NCBI RefSeq assembly: GCF_028623165.1
Contig: NZ_CP117772.1
Coordinates: forward strand, 806,001 to 870,000
Direction of reading: 5' to 3'
Origin: Nostoc sp. UHCC 0926
Lineage (GTDB): Bacteria; Cyanobacteriota; Cyanobacteriia; Cyanobacteriales; Nostocaceae
DNA length: 64,000 nt
A program made the position numbers and the translations under genes. Below are positions 19,361 through 29,792 of the stretch, in pieces; the stretch's first letter is position 1, and each line of letters starts with the position of its first letter. The notes beneath the pieces were generated by a model. It searched no databases, was not told the DNA's origin, and was given only the letters and a program-made list of their open reading frames with translations.

Positions 19361-22300
19361 ATGCCAAGCAATTCTCAAACGTACCAGTGTATTCACAAAG
19401 TCTTTGAAATCCAGGTACTAAAGACACCTGATGCTGTAGCCCTAATCTATGAAAATGCACAATTAAGCTATTATGAGATTAATCGACGGGCAAATCAACT
19501 AGCACATTACCTACAGAAGATTGGAGTAAAGCCGGATGTGCCTGTAGGAATCTATGTGGAGCGCTCCTTAGAAATGGTGATAGGGATCTTAGCTATTCTT
19601 AAATCAGGCGGAGCTTATGTACCATTAGACCCAGCGTATCCCTTAGAACGTATAGCTTTTATGCTAGAGGACGTTAAAGTACCAATAATATTGACGCAAC
19701 AGCAGTTGGTAGAGAGACTACCAGGATACTGGGCGCAAGTCATTTGTCTTGACACAGATTGGGAAACGTTTACATTCGAGAACGAAGTAAATCCTCACTG
19801 CAAAGTGACACCTGAAAATCTAGCATATATAATTTATACTTCTGGCTCGACAGGAAGACCAAAGGGAACAGAAATTCCCCACCGTAGCGTTCTTGGTTGT
19901 ATATTGGACGTTGATTACCTTCATCTAGATTCCGAGCAGACCTTTTTGCAGCATTCTTCTATTTCTTGGGACGCATTCACATTAGAACTGTGGTCAGTGT
20001 TATTATATGGTGGATGTTGCGTTCTTTATCCAGGAAAACTTATTACACCTGAAAATCTGGGCAACGCAATTCAAAAATACGGAGTCAATGTGTTGTGGCT
20101 AACTTCATCATTATTCAACATTATAATCGACTCGCTTCCTAAGGTATTGTCTGGTGTTCAACAGCTACTGGTCGGTGGGGAAGAACTTTCATCTCCTCAC
20201 GTTCGTCATGCTCTTGAATTATTACCCTCATTACAGCTTACTAACGGATATGGACCTTCAGAATGTACGGTATTTGCCTGCTCTTATTACATTTCCAGAC
20301 CTTTAAGCAAAAACGTGCAATCGATTCCTATTGGAAAACCTATAGGAGATAGGAGAGTTTATTTACTGGATATATATTTAAATCGAGTTCCAATTGGAAT
20401 TCCAGGCGAGCTATACATTAGTGGAGACGCACTAGCGCGGGGCTACCTCAATCAACCCGGTATGACTGCTGAAAAGTTTGTTCCTAACTCCTTTGGCAAA
20501 GAAGGGAGCCGTCTGTATAAGACTGGAGACTTGGCACGTTATCTTGCAGACGGCAACATAGAGTTTCTCGGTCGTATTGATGACCAAGTGAAGATTCGAG
20601 GCTACCGTATTGAGATCAGAGAAATTGAAGCAGTACTAAGTCAGTATCTAGCAGTGAGAGAGGTAGTTGTGATGGCTCAGACAGATGAAGTAGGCAGTAA
20701 ACGCTTAGTAGCCTATGTCGTTCCTAACCCCGAACACACTCCCACGACCAATGAATTAAGAAATTTCCTCAAATCCCGGTTGCCTGAGTACATGGTGCCT
20801 TCAGCCTTTATGCTGCTGGAGAAACTACCGTTGGCTCCTAACGGCAAAGTGAACCGTCAAGCACTGCCAAGACCTGACCAAGTAAGACCGGAATTGGAAG
20901 AGACTTTCGTAGCTCCCCATACACCGCAAGAGAAGATACTAGCTGAAATTTGGGCTCAAGTTCTCAATGTCAAACAAGTTGGTGTCAAAGACAACTTCTT
21001 TGTTCTAGGAGGAGATTCCATTCGGAGCATCCAAGTTCAATCTCTGTTACAACAACAAGGTTTAAATTTCTCAATCCAGCAGCTATTCCAACATCAGACA
21101 ATTCACGAACTCGCCCAAAATCTAACGTCAGTTGAGACTGATACTACAGCAACACAACCAGTTCAGTCCTTCAGCCTTATTTCCGAAAAAGATAGGCTAA
21201 GGTTACCTAACGGTTTAGAAAATGCCTATCCTCTAACTATGCTTCAGATGGGAATGCTCTTTCACAGCGAATATAACCTGGAAAGTGCTGTTTTCCATGA
21301 TGTTTTCAGTTTTCACTTACGAGCGCCTTTTGACTCTCAGCTCTTGCTAGCAGCTATACAGCAACTACTAGCGAGTCACCCAGTATTACGCACTTCATTT
21401 AATCTCACTGACTTCAGTGAGCCACTGCAATTGGTTCATCATACAGTAAACATTCCTTGGCAAGTGGAAGACCTTTGCCATTTCTCCCCTACAGAGCAAG
21501 AGAAAGCAATGGCTTTCCTTATTGAAAATGAAAAAAAACGGCATTTTGACTGGACAAATCCACCGTTGCTACGCTTTCAAATTCACCTTCGTAGTAGAGA
21601 GACATTTCAGTTTACTTTAAGCTTTCACCATGCGATTCTTGATGGATGGAGTTTAGGCTTGACACTCACAGAGTTGTTAGAACGCTATTTCTGTTTGTTA
21701 AAGGAACAAGTTTCTCTACCCTCATTACCCCCAGCAAGCACATTTCAAGATTTTGTGGCTTTGCAGCAAAAAGCACTTAAGTCTGAAGAGTGCCGCCAGT
21801 ACTGGTTACAAAAACTTGATGGCAGCACAAATACAATTCTGCCACGTTGGTTTTCCTCAAACCTTACTCCCATCTCTGCGGAAAGTCAAACACTAGAAGT
21901 TCCAATTTGTTCTCAGGTTTCTGAAGATCTCAATAAGTTGGCAAAATCTCTTGCTGTTCCACTCAAGAGCGTTTTGCTAGCTGCACACCTCAAAGTCATC
22001 AGTCTGCTCAGTAACCAATTAGATGTATTAACTGGTCTTTCATCAAATGGCAGACCGGAAACAACCGATGGAGAACGAAGCTTAGGACTTTTTCTTAACA
22101 CTTTGCCTTTTCGTCTGAAGCTACATGGAGGAAACTGGATTGATTTAATACGGCAGACACTTGAAGTTGAGCGAGAATTGCTGCCCTTCCGGTGGTATCC
22201 AATGGCTCAAATAAAAAAGGATTTATGTCGCGAGCGATTGTTTGAAACATCCTTTAATTTCACTCACTTTCACATCTATCAGCGCCTTCAAACATTAGGT

Positions 22301-22606
22301 GATTTAGAAATATTAGCTGAAAATGGTTCATCAATTAAAGATTTTACACTGTTATCTCAGTTTAGTTTAGATATATTTTCCTCCAAAATCCGACTATCTC
22401 TAGATTTTAACGCAGCTGAGTTATGTAGTGAGCAGGTAAAAGATATTGGCAATTACTACACTATGATTCTTACAGTCATGTCTAAAGAACCATTTGAGAG
22501 TTATGAGTTTTCTGAAAATCAAATGGAGCGTAGAGATAAAGAAATTGAAAAAACTAGTCTCCAAAAGTTAAAGATGGTTAAGCGAAAGGCTATTCCTGGT
22601 TTGTAA
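19361..22606 (+). CDS. NRPS A-PCP-C, predicted Val-like module
   Basis: A 1081-residue protein starting directly with an A domain (about 1-500): YTSGSTGRPKG, NGYGPSECTVF, YKTGDLARYLADG. Pocket residues read D-A-L-W-L-G-G-V-F, closest to valine codes (DALWxGGTF type), so a branched aliphatic residue is expected. The PCP near 551 has the GGDSIRS form. The C-terminal C domain (about 620-1060) begins with PLTMLQMGMLFHSEY and has an intact FHHAILDGWS. Its condensation step must be with the Asp module encoded downstream, whose own N-terminal C-type domain is dead. The start is supported by aggaaa 8 bases upstream of the ATG. Confidence 0.95.
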   Translation: MPSNSQTYQCIHKVFEIQVLKTPDAVALIYENAQLSYYEINRRANQLAHYLQKIGVKPDVPVGIYVERSLEMVIGILAILKSGGAYVPLDPAYPLERIAFMLEDVKVPIILTQQQLVERLPGYWAQVICLDTDWETFTFENEVNPHCKVTPENLAYIIYTSGSTGRPKGTEIPHRSVLGCILDVDYLHLDSEQTFLQHSSISWDAFTLELWSVLLYGGCCVLYPGKLITPENLGNAIQKYGVNVLWLTSSLFNIIIDSLPKVLSGVQQLLVGGEELSSPHVRHALELLPSLQLTNGYGPSECTVFACSYYISRPLSKNVQSIPIGKPIGDRRVYLLDIYLNRVPIGIPGELYISGDALARGYLNQPGMTAEKFVPNSFGKEGSRLYKTGDLARYLADGNIEFLGRIDDQVKIRGYRIEIREIEAVLSQYLAVREVVVMAQTDEVGSKRLVAYVVPNPEHTPTTNELRNFLKSRLPEYMVPSAFMLLEKLPLAPNGKVNRQALPRPDQVRPELEETFVAPHTPQEKILAEIWAQVLNVKQVGVKDNFFVLGGDSIRSIQVQSLLQQQGLNFSIQQLFQHQTIHELAQNLTSVETDTTATQPVQSFSLISEKDRLRLPNGLENAYPLTMLQMGMLFHSEYNLESAVFHDVFSFHLRAPFDSQLLLAAIQQLLASHPVLRTSFNLTDFSEPLQLVHHTVNIPWQVEDLCHFSPTEQEKAMAFLIENEKKRHFDWTNPPLLRFQIHLRSRETFQFTLSFHHAILDGWSLGLTLTELLERYFCLLKEQVSLPSLPPASTFQDFVALQQKALKSEECRQYWLQKLDGSTNTILPRWFSSNLTPISAESQTLEVPICSQVSEDLNKLAKSLAVPLKSVLLAAHLKVISLLSNQLDVLTGLSSNGRPETTDGERSLGLFLNTLPFRLKLHGGNWIDLIRQTLEVERELLPFRWYPMAQIKKDLCRERLFETSFNFTHFHIYQRLQTLGDLEILAENGSSIKDFTLLSQFSLDIFSSKIRLSLDFNAAELCSEQVKDIGNYYTMILTVMSKEPFESYEFSENQMERRDKEIEKTSLQKLKMVKRKAIPGL

Positions 22607-22623
22607 ATTCAAAAAGACTTCCT

Positions 22624-23673
22624 ATGAAAGATTCAGAATTCCAAAAACCCAGTCTAAACAAGTTAAGGTCTTTCAAACGGCAAATCATCAGTGTATCTCA
22701 AGAAGAATTGATTAGAACAGAATATCTTCAGCCTGAAAACCAATTTCCTCTAGTTGTGAAGCCTAATATAGACGAGATGAATTTGGCATGCTGGGCTCAA
22801 AATAATAAGCAGTTCATAGAAGCACAATTACTAAAGCATGGAGGTATCCTTTTTAGAAACTTTAATTTGAAAGGATTAATTGAGTTTGAAGAATTTATTA
22901 GGGCTGTTTCCGGAGAGTTAATGGCATATTCGTATCGTTCGACACCAAGAACTCCTGTAAGAGGCAAAATATACACTTCGACAGAATATACTGCTACTCG
23001 ATCTATTCCTTTACATAACGAGATGTCATACTCCGACAACTGGCCCTTGAAGATATTTTTTTATTGTCTTCAACCTGCTGAGAAAGGAGGAGAAACACCG
23101 TTAGCCAACAGTCAAAAAGTTTTTGAGCAGATTACTCCAAAAATTAGAAATCATTTCCAGCAGAAAAAGGTTATGTACGTGCGAAACTATGGTGATGAAT
23201 TAGATATATCCTGGCAAAATGTTTTTCAAACTACAAATAAATCAGAGGTAGAAAACTACTGCCGTGGTGCCAATATTGAAGTTGAATGGAAGGATAAAGA
23301 TCGTTTAAGAACTTACCAAATTTGCCAGAGTATTGCAACGCATCCAACTACAAGACAGCTACTATGGTTTAATCAGGCCCACTTGTTCCATATTTCAAGC
23401 CTAGAACCCGACGTCCGTGAAATTCTTTTAACTAGGTTCAAAGAAAAGGACTTACCTCGAAATGCATACTACGGGGATGGCTCTCCAATTGAAAACTCTG
23501 TGTTAGAAGAAATCCGTAATGTCTATCAACAGGAAGCAGTTATGTTTACATGGAAAGAAGGGGATATACTGTTACTAGACAATATGTTGATCGCACATGG
23601 ACGTATGCCGTTTTCGGGAACACGAAAAGTTTTTGTAGGAATGACTGAGCCATTTAGTTCTGAAGGAGTTTAG
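22624..23673 (+). CDS. TauD/SyrP-type Fe(II)/2-oxoglutarate hydroxylase (candidate aspartyl beta-hydroxylase)
   Basis: A 349-residue stand-alone dioxygenase of the TauD/TfdA superfamily. The facial triad is visible as PLHNEMSY (His-X-Glu, near residue 131) and a distal His in IAHGRMPFSGTRKV, whose Arg would bind 2-oxoglutarate. LLKHGGILFRNFNL near the N-terminus is typical of the SyrP branch, which hydroxylates carrier-bound aspartate. The His-X-Glu rather than His-X-Asp form also fits SyrP. It lies directly before an NRPS gene whose A domain reads as Asp-specific, so beta-hydroxylation of that residue is the likely role. The gap to the preceding NRPS is only 17 bases. Confidence 0.88.
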   Translation: MKDSEFQKPSLNKLRSFKRQIISVSQEELIRTEYLQPENQFPLVVKPNIDEMNLACWAQNNKQFIEAQLLKHGGILFRNFNLKGLIEFEEFIRAVSGELMAYSYRSTPRTPVRGKIYTSTEYTATRSIPLHNEMSYSDNWPLKIFFYCLQPAEKGGETPLANSQKVFEQITPKIRNHFQQKKVMYVRNYGDELDISWQNVFQTTNKSEVENYCRGANIEVEWKDKDRLRTYQICQSIATHPTTRQLLWFNQAHLFHISSLEPDVREILLTRFKEKDLPRNAYYGDGSPIENSVLEEIRNVYQQEAVMFTWKEGDILLLDNMLIAHGRMPFSGTRKVFVGMTEPFSSEGV

Positions 23674-23930
23674 CAGTTCGCATGAACTACGTCTCAAAAA
23701 ATGATTGAAAGGAGTTTTGCAATCTACTTTCAATACAACTTACTTGGTCATCAAATATTAAATATGTAATTCTCAATAACTGTGAGTTCGTCAGGTTAAG
23801 AATTTGTACTCTACTTTTGGTTTTCTAATCCCAGTCTTAAACAGGAGGTAAATGATGAATTAGCCATAATTGTTTCGTGAGAAAATTTAGCAAAAACTCT
23901 TAAATTTTACTATGTAATGGAGATTTGTAT
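23674..23930 (+). other. Intergenic leader with strong Shine-Dalgarno and a 3-codon ORF
   Basis: The largest gap inside the NRPS cluster. A strong aggaggt (23843-23849) is followed at 23852 by ATG ATG AAT TAG, a complete three-codon frame. The real downstream start is at 23931 with its own ggag. The mini-frame could be a leader uORF, or the remains of a lost gene start. No other coding signal is seen here. Confidence 0.4.
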
Positions 23931-26900
23931 ATGTCAAAAGAACCGATTGATGGGTATCGTCTCTCACCTCAACAGAAGCGCTTATGGCTGCTCCAAAAAG
24001 TTGAGCGTAACCAGCCTTATCGTGCACATTGTAGTCTTTTACTTGAAGGATCTCTAAATCTAAAAGCTTTAAATTCAGCTTTACATAATATTGTCAATAG
24101 ATATGAAATTCTTCGTACCAATTTCCGTTGCCTACCTGGAATGATAGTTCCACTTCAAGTAATAAACGATAGAATTACACCCTCAATTAAATATTATAAT
24201 TTCAGCAATATAGATACTCAAGAACAACAGGCTAATATTGAGTTAATCTTTAGTCAATTAAGCCAAATACCTTTGGATTTAGAACGTGGTACTCTTCTTC
24301 ATCTGTCTTTAGTGACTTTATCTTCATACAAGCATATATTGCTCATAAACTTACCATCTCTTTTAGCAGATAGCGTTACTATTAAAAATTTAGTAGATCA
24401 AATTAGCCGTTATTATGCTGCTTATTTGCGTGATGAGGAGCTATTAGATGAACCAGTACAATATGCGGATATTGCTGAATGGCAAAACGAGCTTATTGAG
24501 GCGGATGATACAAAGATAGCAGGAGAATATTGGCACGGGCATACTTCTTACGATTTTCTGAGATTGACTCTCCCTTTTGAAAATAAACGCTTCAGTACTT
24601 CAGACTTCCAACCTCAAATTTATAGTCAAGATAATTCTGATTTATTGGTGAAGTTAGAAGCATTAGGACAGAAGTACAATACTTCAATTTTTATACTTTT
24701 ACTGACTTGTTTTCAAGTTTTATTTTTGCATCTTACAGGACAACAAGATATAATAGTCGGGACTGCTTTCGATGGTCGGAAATATGAGGAATTAGAGCAA
24801 GCAATAGGCTTATTGGCAAAGTATGTGCCACTTCGTTGTCATTTAGAAAGAAATTTAAAATTCAGTGAAATATTGGAGCAAACCAAACAGTCTGTTAACA
24901 ATGCTTACAAATGGCAGGATTACTTTAATTTTCAGCAAATTTCAGGATTAACTAAGAATGATGTAGGATTACCATTTTTCCCAATATGTTTTGATTTTTT
25001 AGAACAAATTAATAATCAACTATCTGCTGACATTTTGTTGTCAGTTCAAAAGCACTATGCATACATTGACCGCTTCAAGATTAAACTCTCCTGTACTCGT
25101 AGTGGCAATTCTCTTGTCACAGACTTTCACTACGACTCTAACTTATTTTTAAGCAGAGACATCAAACGCTTATCATCATATTTTCAAGTACTTCTATTAA
25201 GTATAATCAAGAATCCGGAAGCACCTATTTTTGAGTTAGAGCTTCTGAGCGACATTGAAAAACATCAACTAATTGTCGAATTTAACACAGCTAAAGCTAA
25301 TTATCGACCAGAACAGTGTATTCACCATTTGTTTGAGCAACAGGCAGTACACATACCTGATAGCATTGCTGTAGTTTTTGAAGATCAGCATTTAACCTAT
25401 GCTGAACTGAATGCACGAGCTAATCAACTCGCCCATCATTTGCAGCGGCTAGGTGCTGGTTCTGAAATTATAGTCGGTCTTTATGCAGAGCGATCGCTTG
25501 AGATAGTCATTGGTCTGCTTAGTATCCTTAAAACTGGTGGTGCGTACTTGCCGCTAGATCCTGCTTTACCAAAGGAGGGCTTAACCTTCAGGTTACAGGA
25601 TGCTCAAGTACCGATATTATTGACTCAACAGCAGTTGGTCGAGACGCTTCCCGAACATACGACCCAGGTAGTAGTTCTGGATACCAACTGGACAGTCATA
25701 TCGTCAGAGAGTAAGGAGAATTTAACCAGCTACGTGAAGGCCGAGAATTTGGCTTATGTGGTGTTCACTTCTGGCTCTACAGGTCAGCCCAAAGGAGTTG
25801 CCGTTGAGCATAAGCAACTTCTTAATTATATAAATGCTATCGTCGAAAGACTAGACCTTTCCGTTTGTAACAGCTTTGCTACCGTCTCCACCTTTGCCGC
25901 AGACTTGGGCAACACAACAATCTTTTCTTCCCTGTGCATGGGTGGATGTCTGCATATAGTGTCACAAGAACGTGCTTCCAATCCAGAGGCGTTGGCAAAG
26001 TATTTTCATCGCCATCCCATCGACTGTCTCAAGATTGTTCCTTCTCACCTTGCTGCCTTACTGACATCTTCTCACGCTGAACAAATATTGCCTCGGCAGC
26101 GACTAATTCTTGGTGGTGAAGCTTATAGTTGGAATCTGATTGAACAGATCCAACAATTAACGAGCGAGTGCCTGATTTTTAACCACTACGGACCGACAGA
26201 AGCCACCGTAGGCGTACTAACTTATCCCATCAAGCGAGGGCAGACGGATCGTGTTTCTGAAACAGTTCTTATTGGCCGTCCAATTGCTAACACACAAGTA
26301 TATTTGCTAAACTCTTATCTGCAACCAGTGCCAATCGGTGTATCTGGAGAGCTATACATTGGTGGGGCAGGTGTGGCTAGAGGCTATTTGAACCGACCCG
26401 ACTTAACTAGAGAGAAGTTTATTTCAAACCCTTTTGCAGAGACGGGAGCGATCGCCTCTGGGCAACGCCTGTATAAAACTGGGGATTTAGCTCGCTACTT
26501 ACCCGACGGCAACATTGAGTTTCTCGGGCGAATTGACCACCAAGTAAAAATTCATGGTTTCCGCATTGAGCTAGGGGAAATAGAGGTAACACTGAGAAAA
26601 CACCCTCTGGTTTGGGAGACTGTGGTGCTGGCTCGTGAAGATCAACCTGGCAACAAGCATCTGGTAGCCTATGTAGTGCCCAAAAAACAATCTGCCCTCA
26701 AAACTAGTCAGTTGCGTGAATACTTGCTGGAAAAGCTACCTGAGTACATGGTTCCGTCAACCTTCGTACGGCTGAAGACTTTGCCGCTCTTGCCTAATGG
26801 CAAGGTGGATCGTTGGGTACTACCAGCGCCCAACACGACCTCGAATTTAGAAGGAACTTTTGTGGCACCTCGCACGGCTGTAGAGAAAGTGCTGGCAGAG

Positions 26901-29792
26901 ATTTGGGCTAAGATCCTTAGACTTGAGCAAGTAGGAATTTATGATAAGTTTTTTGAGTTAGGCGGAGATTCTATCCTTAGTATGCAGATTATTGCCAAAG
27001 CCAACCAGGTTGGTCTGCATATTACCCCTAAGCATCTGTTTGAACACCAGACAATTGCTGAGTTAGCAGTAGTAGCTATTACAAACCAAAGCATTCAAGC
27101 TGAACAAGGGCTAGTGACAGGTCAAGTGCCTCTCACACCCATTCAGCACTGGTTCTTTAAACAGAATCTTCCTGACTCGCACCACTGGAACCAGTCGATT
27201 CTGTTGGAAGTTCAGCAAGCTCTCAATCAGGCACTGTTGGAGCAAACGGTACAAAAATTGCTTGAGCACCACGATGCTCTCCGCCTTCGCTTTTTTCTTC
27301 AAGAATCCGGTTGGCAGCAGTTTACTGCTAGTTCCGACTCAGTTGTGCCTTGTTCACGAGTGGATTTGTCGGCGTTGTCACCAAACAAGCAAATACCAGC
27401 TCTTGAAGCCGCTGCTGCTGAACTACAGACCAGCTTGAATCTATCCTCAGGGCCGTTGATGCGAGTAATCTACTTTGACTTAGGTACGGACAAGCTTAGT
27501 CGCCTGCTGTTGTTGATCCACCACCTCGCTGTTGATGGTGTTTCCTGGCGAATTTTACTCGAAGACTTACAGACAGTATATCAACAGCTTAACCATAAGA
27601 AAACGATACAACTGCCACCCAAAACAACTTCGTTCAAGCATTGGGCGGAACGATTAAGGAAGTACGCGCAGTTACCAGCACTGCAATCAGAGTTGAAATA
27701 CTGGTTAACAAAGAATGGTAAAGAAATTGCCCGTTTACCAGTAGACTTTTGTGAAGGTGAAAACACAATGGCTAAAGCTGGCACTATATCAGTAGCTCTT
27801 AGTGAGGAAGAGACTCAAAGTTTGCTACGGGAGATACCAGCAGCTTATCAAACTCAAATTAACGATATATTGCTCACTGCACTGGTACAAGCTTTTGAGC
27901 AGTGGATGGGTAAGCGTACTGCAAAGGAGAGTCGTAAGCATTTACTCCTGGTTGACCTAGAGGGTCATGGAAGAGAAGAAATTTTTGAAGATGTAGACCT
28001 TTCACGTACTGTAGGTTGGTTTACTACTATCTTCCCCGTTTTATTAGATATAGAAGAAAATTCTAGCTCAACAGAGACTTTAGAGATGGTCAAAAAGCAG
28101 TTGCGTAGTATTCCGAATCGAGGAATTGGCTATGGCGTACTGCGCTATCTTAGTGACGAGACAGCAAAGCCTTTGAAACTGCATCTGCCCAAGGCTGAAA
28201 TTAGATTGAATTATCTGGGTCAGTCAGATCAAGTGTTTTCTGGATCAGCTCTGTTTGCACCAGCCCAAGAATCTAGTGGGGAAAGCCGCAGCCTGCGGGG
28301 AAACAGAAGCTATCTAATAGATATGATCGCGATTATTGCAGGAGGTCAATTGCGACTGGATTGTATATACAGCAAGGCTGTTCATCACCGAGTCACAATT
28401 GAGAGTCTAGTCGAGAGTTTTACAGCAGCTTTGCGCGAACTGATCAATCACTGTAAGTCTCTTGAGCCAAGGAAGTACACCCCTTCTGATTTCTTACAAG
28501 CAGATCCAAATCCAATCAAGATAACATACCAAGCAAACGCTTCTACCACAACTGGTAAAATGACTATTGCGGCTTTAAACGCTGAAGCTGTACTGAATCC
28601 CACTATTTCCCCTGAGACATCTTTTGAGTTTACAATTGAGCCAGCTAATATTTTGTTGACTGGAGCAACAGGGTTTGTAGGAGCTTTCTTACTACATGAA
28701 CTCTTGCAACAAACGAATGCTAATATTTATTGCTTAGTACGTGCTCCTAATGTTGAATCAGGGAACAAGAGACTCCAAAGCCACCTTGAATCTTATTTGC
28801 TTTGGAATGAATCTCTTAGCAACCGTATTATTCCAGTTGTCGGAGATTTGTCTGAGCCGCTTTTGGGTCTTTCCGAACAGCAGTTTCAAGCTATGGCTGA
28901 GTTACTTGATGTTATCTATCACAACGCTGCGGCAATTAATCTTGTTTATCCATACTCTACCCTCAAAGCAGCCAATGTTTTAGGAACCCAAGAAGTCTTG
29001 AAATTAGCTAGTCAAATCAAAGTTAAGCCTGTGCACTATATTTCGACCCTTAGTGTTTTGTCCTCAGAGAGCCATGCTGAAGTAAAAGGGATTCAAGAAC
29101 TGCACAGCTTTAATTTTGATCATTGCCAAGTGCCTTCCAGTGGTTATGCTCAAACTAAATGGGTTGCTGAAAAGTTAGTCACAACTGCACATAATCGAGG
29201 GCTTCCTGTCTGTATTTACAGGCTAGGACGTGTATCAGGGCATAGCCAAAGCGGGATCTGTAACATGAATGACCGTTTGTACAGAATGCTGAAAGGCTTT
29301 ATACAACTTAAATGTGCACCAGATGTAGAAACTATTGTGGATATGACTCCTGTAGACTATGTGAGCAAAGCTATAGTTTATTTATCAAAGCAAAACAAAT
29401 CCCTTGAGAAAATCTTTCACCTGTCCAATCCGCACCCAATCCGCTCGTTTGAGCTTTTTGATTGGATTCGTAAGTTTGGCTATCCTCTGCAACCAATGTC
29501 CTACAACCAGTGGGAAGCAGAACTTCTCAATGCTTCTGAGCCTTCTCTGAATAATCCGTTGTACCCACTTATACCTTTTTTTGCTGGTATAGCAAATGAA
29601 GGCGATCGCAACCAAGAGTCTTCAGAACAAACTTTTAACTTAGCAACATTAAAGTTTGATTTTCAGAATACAATTGATGGACTTACAAGTACTTCCATTG
29701 TGTGCCCACCTGTAGATACTAAATTGCTTAGTACTTACTTCTCCTATCTCATTCAAAGCGGGTTTCTAAATGCTCCGCAGCTAAGTAATTAG
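23931..29792 (+). CDS. Terminal NRPS: degenerate C-A(Asp)-PCP-E-thioester reductase
   Basis: A protein of about 1953 residues; the ATG at 23931 has ggag 8 bases upstream and is preferred over the in-frame TTG at 23925. Residues 1-430 form a C-type domain whose HHxxxDG is replaced by NLPSLLADSVT, so it should not catalyse condensation. The A domain (about 450-960: FTSGSTGQPKG, NHYGPTEATVG) has pocket residues D-L-T-K-I-G-H-V-G, an aspartate code. The PCP is near 1014 (GGDSILS). The E domain (about 1064-1517) has intact HHLAVDGVSW, EGHGRE and RTVGWFT. The C-terminal reductase (about 1570-1950) has the NADPH motif TGATGFVGAFLL and catalytic YAQTK near 1738. It should release the chain as an aldehyde from a D-configured Asp-type residue. 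No thioesterase is present. Confidence 0.95.
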   Translation: MSKEPIDGYRLSPQQKRLWLLQKVERNQPYRAHCSLLLEGSLNLKALNSALHNIVNRYEILRTNFRCLPGMIVPLQVINDRITPSIKYYNFSNIDTQEQQANIELIFSQLSQIPLDLERGTLLHLSLVTLSSYKHILLINLPSLLADSVTIKNLVDQISRYYAAYLRDEELLDEPVQYADIAEWQNELIEADDTKIAGEYWHGHTSYDFLRLTLPFENKRFSTSDFQPQIYSQDNSDLLVKLEALGQKYNTSIFILLLTCFQVLFLHLTGQQDIIVGTAFDGRKYEELEQAIGLLAKYVPLRCHLERNLKFSEILEQTKQSVNNAYKWQDYFNFQQISGLTKNDVGLPFFPICFDFLEQINNQLSADILLSVQKHYAYIDRFKIKLSCTRSGNSLVTDFHYDSNLFLSRDIKRLSSYFQVLLLSIIKNPEAPIFELELLSDIEKHQLIVEFNTAKANYRPEQCIHHLFEQQAVHIPDSIAVVFEDQHLTYAELNARANQLAHHLQRLGAGSEIIVGLYAERSLEIVIGLLSILKTGGAYLPLDPALPKEGLTFRLQDAQVPILLTQQQLVETLPEHTTQVVVLDTNWTVISSESKENLTSYVKAENLAYVVFTSGSTGQPKGVAVEHKQLLNYINAIVERLDLSVCNSFATVSTFAADLGNTTIFSSLCMGGCLHIVSQERASNPEALAKYFHRHPIDCLKIVPSHLAALLTSSHAEQILPRQRLILGGEAYSWNLIEQIQQLTSECLIFNHYGPTEATVGVLTYPIKRGQTDRVSETVLIGRPIANTQVYLLNSYLQPVPIGVSGELYIGGAGVARGYLNRPDLTREKFISNPFAETGAIASGQRLYKTGDLARYLPDGNIEFLGRIDHQVKIHGFRIELGEIEVTLRKHPLVWETVVLAREDQPGNKHLVAYVVPKKQSALKTSQLREYLLEKLPEYMVPSTFVRLKTLPLLPNGKVDRWVLPAPNTTSNLEGTFVAPRTAVEKVLAEIWAKILRLEQVGIYDKFFELGGDSILSMQIIAKANQVGLHITPKHLFEHQTIAELAVVAITNQSIQAEQGLVTGQVPLTPIQHWFFKQNLPDSHHWNQSILLEVQQALNQALLEQTVQKLLEHHDALRLRFFLQESGWQQFTASSDSVVPCSRVDLSALSPNKQIPALEAAAAELQTSLNLSSGPLMRVIYFDLGTDKLSRLLLLIHHLAVDGVSWRILLEDLQTVYQQLNHKKTIQLPPKTTSFKHWAERLRKYAQLPALQSELKYWLTKNGKEIARLPVDFCEGENTMAKAGTISVALSEEETQSLLREIPAAYQTQINDILLTALVQAFEQWMGKRTAKESRKHLLLVDLEGHGREEIFEDVDLSRTVGWFTTIFPVLLDIEENSSSTETLEMVKKQLRSIPNRGIGYGVLRYLSDETAKPLKLHLPKAEIRLNYLGQSDQVFSGSALFAPAQESSGESRSLRGNRSYLIDMIAIIAGGQLRLDCIYSKAVHHRVTIESLVESFTAALRELINHCKSLEPRKYTPSDFLQADPNPIKITYQANASTTTGKMTIAALNAEAVLNPTISPETSFEFTIEPANILLTGATGFVGAFLLHELLQQTNANIYCLVRAPNVESGNKRLQSHLESYLLWNESLSNRIIPVVGDLSEPLLGLSEQQFQAMAELLDVIYHNAAAINLVYPYSTLKAANVLGTQEVLKLASQIKVKPVHYISTLSVLSSESHAEVKGIQELHSFNFDHCQVPSSGYAQTKWVAEKLVTTAHNRGLPVCIYRLGRVSGHSQSGICNMNDRLYRMLKGFIQLKCAPDVETIVDMTPVDYVSKAIVYLSKQNKSLEKIFHLSNPHPIRSFELFDWIRKFGYPLQPMSYNQWEAELLNASEPSLNNPLYPLIPFFAGIANEGDRNQESSEQTFNLATLKFDFQNTIDGLTSTSIVCPPVDTKLLSTYFSYLIQSGFLNAPQLSN

